Source: Mesostigma viride (lineage: Eukaryota > Streptophyta > Mesostigmatophyceae > Mesostigmatales > Mesostigmataceae). Taken from it: a DNA stretch of 64,000 bases. Each line of letters starts with the position of its first letter. The stretch's first letter is position 1. Positions 33,669 to 42,191 of this stretch are shown in pieces. The stretch covers positions 2,159,380 through 2,223,379 of the forward strand of contig RPFO01000667.1 in the NCBI GenBank assembly GCA_009746045.1, given 5' to 3'. The notes beneath the pieces were generated by a model. It saw only the letters and a program-made list of their open reading frames with translations. It made no database searches and was not told where the DNA came from. The position numbers and the translations under genes were made by a program.

Positions 33669-36600
33669 TTAGACAGATAGACCGACTTGACAGTCAGCAT
33701 TCATGAGCTTCCTCAGTACATTGTACTGGGCTGGGGCCTTGTGTGGCAGCTTTGTCAATGCATCAGCAGGGTTCTCCTCGCCAGGGATATGCTTCAAGTC
33801 AACCAAACTGGCCAACTCCTTCAGCAACAAATAATCCAGGTCCCGGCTTCTGGCCAGCTGCTTGTGAACAAACTGGACCATACCCATGCTGTCTGTTAGC
33901 AACAACGTCTCCATCTGCAAGGTCCAAGGGGTAACTGAAGCCAGCTCCAGCATTAACTCCTTTATGTACAGGCTGGACTGGATCCCCTCGCATATGGCCC
34001 TGCATTCTGCCACATCTGAACTGATACAGACCCTCTTCTGCAGTCTGCTGTACCAGCTGAACAAACTTGCCCTGCTCTGATAAAAAGCAAACAGAGCAGC
34101 AGATCTCCCCCTGACCTTGGTAACCTGGCGAGCATCCATGGAACTGTCAACAAAGATCTCCAAGGTGATAGGCTGGGCAAAGTCAATCCCAGACAAAATC
34201 AGATCAGGGGTACTCTCCACCAACCGGGCTATGACTCGAGGCTTCTCATCCTCAAGCACCTCATCAGGCATTCTGCTATGGACCATCAAAGACGGACCAC
34301 AGATGCTGGCAAACCAGGCCCACATGCCTCTCAACTCAGGTCCTGCAGCCTGGGTGATCTTCTCTGGCAAGGCCTTCACAATGGTCTGTTTATAATCTCC
34401 TCCAGCCTGAAGCCTGATACTCCACTCCCCGTCCCTCCTGAACAGGGTAGCCTGCATTCCACAGAACACTACAGGCTTGTTGGGCTCCTGCCACAGCTCC
34501 TTGCCCAGTGAAAACTTGCCACTGATGACAGGAATAAACTTCTTCAGCCAGGTCGTGGGGGCTAGCAAATGCAGATCATCTCCATGCAAACTAGCATACA
34601 CTGGCAGACCCTCCCATTGGGCCAGCAGCAAACAGGGATCAACTGAAGACACTCTCAAGCCACACTCACTGATCAGAGCTTCCTGCAGCGTGAGTCTCCA
34701 GATGATTGGGCTCGACCTGAGTCCTTCCAGGCCCTTCAGAATAACCAGGAATTGTTGATGCAGCTCCAGCTTCCAGATGGCAGGCACCTCAACACAGTAA
34801 GGCTCATCCTGCTTCCACACCCTCCTGGCCACTTCTGGATCAGATTTTAAAAATGCCCTCTTGAAGTCCAGCAGCACTGATGACATAGCTGCTCCCCTGT
34901 TCAGCAACCCCACGTAGAGACATAGCAAAATTCTCCATGTGTCGTGTAGCATCCCTGGCGTGTATAGCTCCTCTCCTGGCAGACTCCCCGTGCCGTGATA
35001 CTCATTCAGGACAGGCCTGACATGGGGCACTGATACCTCATCCACAACCTTCCTCTTCAGCACAAATCTCAAAGCAAGCTTCCTTGATGCTGGGGGACGT
35101 CTGTCTGTTGGTGCAGCACACTCAAACTGCAACCACTCCTCCAATGCCTTGGAGAAGGCGAGCTTCCAAGCCTCAAACAAAGTAGGCGAGCTCATCTCTT
35201 GGACCAGCTGGTCATATGTCAAAGGAGAGTGTGCAGCAAGGCTCCTGTGAGTTATGCCAATACTGCTGGGGTGCAACACAGCTGGAATCACCAAACTGGC
35301 CGCTGGGGGCACCTCCCCTTCATCCCATTTTACACCCTTGACCGGCTTGGCCCTGCACCTGACTGGAAATGTTGTCCTGAAATTTTCTAGGGGAATCATC
35401 CCCCAGCCATCTCTTCTCAGAGCTGTAGCTCTGATAGAAATCCCAGGATTGCCCAGAAAATTCTGACCCAAAATCACAGGGCCATCATAGTCCTCTAGGA
35501 CAAGGAAGGTCACATCCACACCCATGACAGGGGCAGTAACCTCTCCCAACACCCTTAGATGCGTCCTACCACTGAAATCAGACACCCAGGGGCAACTTGG
35601 TTCTCCGACCAGCAGTTCTCCTGTATGCTGAGGTCCCATGACAGAAACCTGTGCATTGGTATCTATCTCCATGGCAGCTACCTCAGGTTCATCCAACTGG
35701 ACAAGCTTGGACACCTTAGGCTCCTTCTTGGCTCTTTGCAAAGCCTGTACAATATCTGATAGACGCACACCCCTAGGCCTGGTGTCGGGCCGTTCCGGAG
35801 GTGCAGCCTGTCCGCCTGCTTGCCCAACCACCGTATGTGAAGGTACCCCAGGGGCCGGGCCAGGGTCACCCTGAGGGCTCGATACAGCTGTAGCACCCTG
35901 ATCAGGAAGCTCCACGTCACCCCCGCCTTGTACACCAGCGGGCACCTGGAAGAGGTCTCCTTGATTACCTCCCCGGGGACGGATCTTTGACCAGGACAGA
36001 CGGTGCACTGCTTGGGAGCCATCAATGGCCACCCAGCACTTATGGCCAGCGGCTTCTACTCGGGTCACCACCCCATCATGCCAGCTGCCACGTTTCCCTG
36101 GAAAGCTTGGTTCCTTCCACACAACAACCTGTTGTCCAACGTTAGGTTCTAGGACACTCCAGCCCTTGTCTTTCTGCCTCAGCTTGAGGAACTTGGCCTC
36201 TAGCTTCTCCTTCCATGCCTGCTCAGCATCAGCTGGCAGCATCCTGGTATGCAGCATAAGAGGATTGATGGCAATGTCACCAAAGAACATGGGAGTCCTC
36301 AGGTTCAGCCTGTCCTCCACAGAACGTAGCCATGCAGATGTCACAATGGCAGATGACGTCCTTGGAATCCTCTCCACCAGCAGCACAGTCTTGATCTCTT
36401 GGATGGCTCTCTCCACCACCCCTTGCTGGCCGTGGCTCTCCCTGGGTGTAATCAGCAACTCTGGAAACTCTGGCAGGTTCTCACAGCACTCAAACTGAAT
36501 GTCACACTGCAACAACTCCAACCCAGGGTACCTGCTCCTTGTCAACTTCAGAGCAGCAATCAATGTAGGCTTCTCCATGTCAGGCAGGATCTCTAGGGTC

Positions 36601-37163
36601 TTGTACTTGGTATATCTGTCCACTGCCACCAGCAGCTTCAAACCCCTGATTCTCTGAATATCTACCTGCACATGGCCTGGCTGCAAAATAGGAGTCCTGG
36701 CATGAGACTGCTTGGGCTTTCTAGCAACTAGCCTGCACTTGCAAGCTTGAGCAACCTGTTGGCAGATGGAGTACAACTCACTTCCTCCCAGCCGTCTAGC
36801 AACTTGCAAAGACTGAGCTGCATGGCCAAACATGGTATGCAACCTTGAGGCAATGTCATACAAGAGAGAAAACCTTTTATTGTCATTATTAGCACTCAAG
36901 GTATGTACAGATCCCTTATGTACAGGAGGCACCAGGGTCGTGCCTGTCAGACTGTCTCCAGCCCTATCCTCATCCTGACCATCCTGTGCCAGTCCTGCAC
37001 GGTCAGAATGCTTCTGAGATCCACCTGGGTCCACATCACCAGGTCCTACCTCAGGCTCAGCACCGCCATGGCGGGCACGTTGGCGAGTAACCACTGCAGC
37101 TACAGCTGGCATACTCTCTGTGGTAACCAAGCTTGCCCCATCGTGTCCAATAGGCTCTTTCAC
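33669..37163 (-). CDS. Copia-type pol of copy B with order IN-PR-RT-RH
   Basis: A 1164-codon frame. Visible in order: an acidic N-terminus; an H..H..C-x-C pre-integrase finger (LHTMFGHAAQ ... CKC) near residues 108-145; integrase core with VQVDIQRIRG, LLQCDIQFE and the final Glu in VVERAIQEIK near 165-270; a Pro/Gly-rich linker; a retropepsin-like segment near 500-580 (MEIDTNAQVSVMG, then VILGQNFLGNPG); RT with SVLLDFKRAFLKSD near 780 and LHGDDLHLL near 860 at the usual Y-x-D-D position; and RNase H with LEIFVDSSMD, CISSDVAECRA and HIPGEENPADALTKL near 990-1135. IN before RT is the Copia order. A protease between them is unusual, since Copia elements normally carry it before IN. It looks whole. 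Copy A is a close relative. Confidence 0.88.
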   Translation of the reverse strand: MKEPIGHDGASLVTTESMPAVAAVVTRQRARHGGAEPEVGPGDVDPGGSQKHSDRAGLAQDGQDEDRAGDSLTGTTLVPPVHKGSVHTLSANNDNKRFSLLYDIASRLHTMFGHAAQSLQVARRLGGSELYSICQQVAQACKCRLVARKPKQSHARTPILQPGHVQVDIQRIRGLKLLVAVDRYTKYKTLEILPDMEKPTLIAALKLTRSRYPGLELLQCDIQFECCENLPEFPELLITPRESHGQQGVVERAIQEIKTVLLVERIPRTSSAIVTSAWLRSVEDRLNLRTPMFFGDIAINPLMLHTRMLPADAEQAWKEKLEAKFLKLRQKDKGWSVLEPNVGQQVVVWKEPSFPGKRGSWHDGVVTRVEAAGHKCWVAIDGSQAVHRLSWSKIRPRGGNQGDLFQVPAGVQGGGDVELPDQGATAVSSPQGDPGPAPGVPSHTVVGQAGGQAAPPERPDTRPRGVRLSDIVQALQRAKKEPKVSKLVQLDEPEVAAMEIDTNAQVSVMGPQHTGELLVGEPSCPWVSDFSGRTHLRVLGEVTAPVMGVDVTFLVLEDYDGPVILGQNFLGNPGISIRATALRRDGWGMIPLENFRTTFPVRCRAKPVKGVKWDEGEVPPAASLVIPAVLHPSSIGITHRSLAAHSPLTYDQLVQEMSSPTLFEAWKLAFSKALEEWLQFECAAPTDRRPPASRKLALRFVLKRKVVDEVSVPHVRPVLNEYHGTGSLPGEELYTPGMLHDTWRILLCLYVGLLNRGAAMSSVLLDFKRAFLKSDPEVARRVWKQDEPYCVEVPAIWKLELHQQFLVILKGLEGLRSSPIIWRLTLQEALISECGLRVSSVDPCLLLAQWEGLPVYASLHGDDLHLLAPTTWLKKFIPVISGKFSLGKELWQEPNKPVVFCGMQATLFRRDGEWSIRLQAGGDYKQTIVKALPEKITQAAGPELRGMWAWFASICGPSLMVHSRMPDEVLEDEKPRVIARLVESTPDLILSGIDFAQPITLEIFVDSSMDARQVTKVRGRSAALFAFYQSRASLFSWYSRLQKRVCISSDVAECRAICEGIQSSLYIKELMLELASVTPWTLQMETLLLTDSMGMVQFVHKQLARSRDLDYLLLKELASLVDLKHIPGEENPADALTKLPHKAPAQYNVLRKLMNADCQVGLSV

Positions 37164-37258
37164 TAGAGCATGGGGCTGCCCCTCACTGCGTCACTAGCAG
37201 CTACATTACACACCCCTGGGGGCACCCTCCAGGGTTCAGGGATGTGTGCAGGCTCAAG

Positions 37259-38517
37259 TCAATGATCAGCAGCCTTGCCCTTGCCCTTATCCTGGGATGG
37301 ACCAGCCTTGTCCTTGCTGCCACCCTGAGCTGGCTTGCTCTGACCTTCCTGCCTCAGGTACGAGGGACACTCATTCCTGAAGTGACCCTTCCCCTGGCAG
37401 AAATAACATTCCACCTGACTGATGTCCCGTGAGGTCCCACTGCTGGGCCCAGCCTTGGGAGGACCACCCACCCTCTTGAAGTCAAACTGGGACTGTGGAT
37501 GTCCCGACTTCGGCGGGGTCCCCCGTCCAGCCCTTCTGTCACGCCCCCTCCTGGACCTTCCTCGACCCCTTGAAGAGGTCTCAGGCCCTCTCGAGGGCGC
37601 TGGGCCCCCGTGGCCCGATCCCCTCATGGACTTAACCGTGGGTTCAGTGGCCTCCTCATCACCCTGACGAGGGCGCTTACCACCCACGTACTTGCCGCTG
37701 AAACACTCATACAACTGGTCCGTCATGGCTGCCCAGCCATGGACCTGTCGCATGTGGATGGTCACATTATCCATGGTGACCGGATCCAGCTGCAGCGACT
37801 TGAGAAAGTCGCCCATGGCCATCCGATCTGCGACGAAGAAGCCCTTGGCCATGGCGTCCTCCCTCAGCTTGACGAAGTCTTCAAAGGCGTGGACCACTAG
37901 CTGCCCCTTGATGGGCTTGTAGTCCAGGTATTCTTGCTTCAGGTGGGACCCATCTATGGTCCTCTTGTCACTCAGGAACACCTGAGTCGCGTCATAAACG
38001 CCGCCCAGGTGTCCCCCGCCGCGTGTCGCTCCCGAACAAACTTGAACAGCCGCCTCGCCGACTGCCTTATGTAGGCACTAGACGCCAGGATGCGAAGCTT
38101 GTCACCGGTGTATATCTCCGTGTACAAGTTCATGTCCTCTAACATCCTCTCAGCATCCCGGGGCTGCCAATTGTCCTTGATGGACTGAAACTGGCCTAGC
38201 ACCGCGTACCCCTCAGCCACGGTCGGTCGCTTAGGCGCCGCTTGATCTGCGGCTGGCGCGTTCTGACCGCCCTGCGATCCTTGGCTCTGATTATCTGGCA
38301 CCTCAGCCTGGTCTCCCAGCGCCTGGCCGTCCCCGCGTCCATCGCGTCCACCGCGTCCATCGCGTCCATCTCGTCCATCCATCCCAGCGCCGCGCCGCCA
38401 AAGCCCATAAAGCGCTTGTTGGTCAATAGCTCTCACTCCATGATGGCCTCTGTTCAGATCTGCTACAGCCAGCCAAGTGGCCAAGCAGCAATTAAAGCAA
38501 TATAAGCTACTGAACAA
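37259..38517 (-). pseudogene. Copia copy B gag region
   Basis: Gag region, upstream of pol in element orientation. Recognised by the CCHC knuckle (CYFCQGKGHFRNEC) near 37375-37415, a basic Gly/Arg-rich zone before it, and a capsid-like helical part (LYTEIYTGDKLRILAS, ARRLFKFVRERH). The N-terminal part carries a GRD/DGRDG triplet-like repeat near 38330-38395. It appears to have about one break. No other protease motif was found here, which matters for the domain-order argument about pol. Confidence 0.82.
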
Positions 38518-38817
38518 GAAAGGAAAGTGCCAAGTGTTACCACTCAGGCAAGACCACCACGGCTGGCCCCAGGCGCGTCCTGGTTCTCCTTGTCGCTGTC
38601 GTGTCGCTGTCGCTCACCACAATCAGCTCTGGCACCCTGCTACCCGCTGCGCCGTCGTCGACCCGCTGTCGGCCCGCGATGACTGAATCGTCACCGTTGG
38701 TATAGTAGACAGGTGACAACCCGTCGTTGGCACCCCGCGGATTGTATCTTGGCACCTCGTGGTCGCCAAGTGCCTCGTCGCCTAGCCCAGCGACCCCCTG
38801 CTCCCACCTCAAGGTCA

Positions 38818-39351
38818 CTATCGTACCAAGAGGGCAAACTCTTCCCAACGCGTCACACGAACGCGAAGGGGGGGGCAGTTCCTGAAAAGGAACCTTGCTC
38901 GCTCCGGAAACCTGCCGACTCTTGCCGCGCGCTGTCCTCCGGTGATGGCTTCCGCTGTCGCCCCGACCTCTGCAAGCCGCCTGTAGTGCTCCGCTCCGCG
39001 TCGTTCACGCCTAACTGGTCCCGCTGCAACACCCTCGTCGCCGATACGCCTGCGAAAGTACGTGGTACACCCGCACCCGCTGCTCGGCACAAACTCGTGT
39101 CGCACTGCGCCAGCTGCCTCCGCAACCTCTCCTCGCCTTGCCGCCAACTCCGCACGCACTCGCTCAGCTACTGCTGTAATCACCGTCTGGATGCCGACCA
39201 AACCGTGAAGCTCCTGCTCGAGGTCGTCGATGCTCCGGTGCTCCGGAATGACGATGGTTTGTACGTGCCGCAGAATTCGCTCCCAATCTTCGACCTGGTC
39301 GTCGACGAATTGCACGAAGCTGCGATTAACAGGCGGACGATCTGCAAGCAA
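38818..39351 (-). CDS. Leader ORF of Copia copy B, unknown
   Basis: A 177-codon minus-strand frame between the 5' LTR and gag of copy B. It contains a Leu/Glu/Ala-rich segment with coiled-coil character (about residues 20-80: VEDWERILRHVQ, DDLEQELHGL, VAERVRAELAA) and a Cys pair (GCGC). It could be an extra N-terminal Gag part or chance. No homologue is recognised, and copy A cannot confirm it because its 5' end is outside the window. Confidence 0.4.
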   Translation of the reverse strand: MLADRPPVNRSFVQFVDDQVEDWERILRHVQTIVIPEHRSIDDLEQELHGLVGIQTVITAVAERVRAELAARRGEVAEAAGAVRHEFVPSSGCGCTTYFRRRIGDEGVAAGPVRRERRGAEHYRRLAEVGATAEAITGGQRAARVGRFPERARFLFRNCPPLRVRVTRWEEFALLVR

Positions 39352-39545
39352 TAAAGATAGATCCGAACGACACGACGCAATTCAGGCGAAATCGAACCCC
39401 CAGCAGACTGCCGAAACCGGAAATCCTGCTGCCGTTGTTCTTCCTGCACCATTCACCACCGGACGAGCTCCTCGCGTCGTCAACGCTGCACACCGCAACC
39501 GGCAACGACCCTCCTGGCCGTTCCGCTGAGACTGGTTGTAATTTG

Positions 39546-40239
39546 AGTTAACGTTCTTAGCAAACGCAATGTGAAGGATATGGTTGCAATGCAGCAATGT
39601 GTGAATATGGTTGGAAACGGAGCTTTGTTAAAATTGGATAATGTTACAGCGCTCACACACTTGAGGCTTGTACACGCGCTTGCCAAGTCAAGGCAACACA
39701 CGTGAGGCGGGCTCGCAAGAGATGCCCATTGGCACTGGCCTATTGTTTATATACTTGTGCACTGTGCTTGCTAGTCCTGAGCAGCCTAGGAGGCCTGCTC
39801 AGTAATAACACCCCGGTACAGTATTCACTACCTGTACAGCGCCCAGCTCCTATACAGTAGGTCTGCCATACAGGCACAGTGACCACAGAGCACAGTCCAC
39901 AGTGACTATTGCATCTGCACCTAGAAGTCCAGCACTAGGCCTGCGGTACCACCAGACCACAGGTTAAGGTTCCTATTTCCTGCGTACGACGTATTAATCC
40001 AATACCGTCGTAGGTACAGCACCTAATTCCTGTCAGCCCAGGAATTACTGTCGACCCCATATGTCGTCGGCAAATATTCACGTCCGACTTAGAAGAACAG
40101 CCGGCTCGCGCTCGCGCGCGACCGGGAAGTCGGAACGCCATAACTTTCTTGATACTTGTCGGAATGAACTCGTTCCGGTGCCGCTGGAATCGCAGAGATA
40201 TGCCGAATCAGGATCACGCCAATGCGCTTGGCGTTAACT
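39546..40239 (-). repeat. Copia copy B 5' LTR
   Basis: 694 bp, about 99% identical by eye to the other LTR. The sequence directly inside it on the minus strand, CAAATTACAACCAGTCTC, does not begin with the usual TGG, and I could not assign a primer tRNA. Confidence 0.92.
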
Positions 40240-41815
40240 GTGTGCATTCAAAGTGCCCCCCTCACTCAAGCTTCTTATGCGGCTCATCCTGAACCGCCTG
40301 CGCACGGCCCTGGACGGTCACCTCAGCGAGACTCAGCACGGCTTCCGTTCAGGTCGCAACACAGTACAGGCGCTCTTCGCTACTCGCCGCCTGGTGGAGG
40401 AACTGCAACGCCTGCAGCCTGGTGAGTCCCCTTTGCACCTTGTGCTGGTGGACTTCATCAAAGCCTTCGATTCGGTTTTCTGGCCTGCGCTTTGGGACAT
40501 CCTCGAGTTGTTCCGGATCCCCCGCCCCCTGATTGCTGTCATCCGCAACCTGTATGAAGGGTCCACCACTTCGGTGCGCACCTCTTACGGGACCACGCCC
40601 CCATGCCCTTTACAGAAGGGTGTGTGGCAGGGCTGCGTGCTGTCGCCCTACCTGTTCATTATTGTTGTCGAATACGTAATGATTCAGGCGCGCAAGCGAT
40701 TTGCCCGCATCGTGGGCAGGGAACCAGGAGTGCAGGTTGCTAACAAATTCTGGCATGGCGGTGCGGACACGGAGATTCGGCTGGCAGACATCATCTACGC
40801 AGACGACACCACCCTCTTCGAGGACACTGAGCACGTGCAGACATGGCTTGACTGCCTGGCTATCGAGGCCCGTGCAGTGGGGCTTGAGGTCAGCAAGAAG
40901 ACAGAGGCCCTGGCGGTTGGGCTCACCAACTCACCGCCGCCCCTCTATCTCCTAGACGGCTCTCGAGTCCTGTATCGGGACCGCGTTAAGCTGCTGGGCA
41001 GCCTGCTCCCCAGCTGCGAGGTTGATGTGGATCATCGCATCTCCCTCGCCTGGCACGCTTTACGCCAGTACCGGGCCCTGTGGCGCAAGCCCCTGGGCAA
41101 GATCGAGAAACAGGACCTGTTCAAGGTCCTCGTCCTTCCTGTTCTCACGTATGGAGCCGAGACGTGGACCCTCACCGCCGACCTGGCCCGCAAGCTGGAC
41201 GGCGCGGTCACCAGCATGCTTCGTTCCATTTTCAGAGTAGGATATGCTGCCCATGTCCGCAATGAGGACCTGTACCAGGGCATGCCCTATATCACCAGCA
41301 CCATTAAGCAACGCCGCCTGCAGCTAGTAGGGCACCTAGCTCGCACTAACCAGGTAGACACCTCACGTGGCCCCCCCGCAGGATTGCGACCAGCCCAGCC
41401 TGGCCGGCACCTCCTGACGTGGGCTGGGCCCAGTGATGTTAGACGCCGCAAGGCCCGCACCTTCAAGGAACAGCTAGTGGAGGACATGGGGGGCCTAGGC
41501 CTCTCCGTGATTTGGAAGAAGATGATGGACAAGGCCAAGTGGGCCCAGGTCATAGAGGACAACGAGCCCCCCCCAGTGGGGAAGCGCCCGCGTGTGCAAT
41601 CCCGCGGGAGGCACGCCAGATAGCTCCCCCTAGGGCAGCGGGCGGCTGCCTAGATAGATGTTGTAGTTAGAATGCTGTTAGATAGATGTAGTATGTAGCC
41701 AATGTAGATTAGACCGGTAGGAATGTTTGCACCCATCCATCCATCCATCCATCGGGGTTAATGCTCCGTGACTCCCCAACGGGAGCACAAGTCTAATCAA
41801 TTAATTAATTAATGT
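40240..41815 (+). mobile_element. LINE copy E, 3' portion (RT core to 3' end)
   Basis: Continuation of LINE E after Copia copy B. Coding ends at 41623. The 3' UTR includes a CATC microsatellite (41732-41752), a hairpin ACTCCCCAACGGGAG (about 41771-41785) and a TAAT-type tail (41791-41813). The GTGTG at 40240-40244 is the second copy of the Copia target duplication, and the LINE reading frame was already out of step near this point. Confidence 0.82.
40253..41623 (+). pseudogene. LINE E reverse transcriptase core and C-terminal region
   Basis: A 456-codon open stretch holding most of the RT of LINE E: GHLSETQHGFRSGRNT near residue 25, VDFIKAFDSVFWPALWDIL near 64 with the first catalytic Asp, KGVWQGCVLSPYLF near 124, and IIYADDTTLFE near 183 with the catalytic Asp pair. 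A thumb region and a LQLVGHLART segment follow, and the tail is basic (KRPRVQSRGRHAR). All RT motifs look intact, but the N-terminal third is separated by 8 kb of Copia DNA, so no functional ORF2 remains. LINE RTs prime on nicked target DNA (family knowledge). Confidence 0.85.
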
Positions 41816-42191
41816 CGTTGGCGATTTTGTTTGCAGCAATGTTGGCATCAAGAGAATCGGCGACAGGAGCTGAAGACGATGCGGGGACCTCCATATCTAC
41901 GTTTTATAGCACCTAGACAATGGCAGGGGGCGCAGGCGCATTGATCACGTGCGTGGTGCCGCCATAATGCGCAGAAAAATAGCGAGATCTGCTGGGCAGG
42001 CCGCGTGCGATAGCTTGCGAAAATTATTAATTATCCAGGGCGATGGCAGCCATGCTCACAATTAGCGTGCGTACCATCATTTTCGGTATTGCTGGCACAC
42101 CAGGGGCTGAGCTTTCAGATACCCAACCAAGCAGCATGGATATGGTTGCGCACTACTACTATGCTATACGCGATCTAGCTGGACTATATAT
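41816..42191. other. Gene-free stretch between two LINEs
   Basis: About 375 bp with no gene, between the TAAT tail of LINE E and the open frame of the restriction-endonuclease-type LINE. Nothing distinctive beyond a TATATATA run at about 42184-42192. Confidence 0.6.

Larger units (their letters stand above)
32227..40239 (-). mobile_element. Copia-type LTR retrotransposon, copy B
   Basis: An 8,013-bp element on the minus strand with LTRs of 695 bp (32227-32921) and 694 bp (39546-40239), flanked by GTGTG (32222-32226 and 40240-40244). LTR ends are AGTTAACG...CGTTAACT instead of TG...CA. The two LTRs differ at roughly eight positions by eye, so the insertion is recent. Parts in element order: 5' LTR, a leader of about 1 kb with one unassigned frame, gag, a pol frame of 1164 codons, a 750-bp noncoding stretch, a purine tract and the 3' LTR. 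Pol looks whole; gag appears to have about one break. It lies inside LINE copy E. Confidence 0.93.

Noticed and set aside
32225-40239. TG as the first bases of the Copia copy B LTR
   Set aside because: The TG at 32225 belongs to the GTGTG duplication, and the other end is AACT with no CA, so A...T ends with a perfect duplication fit better.
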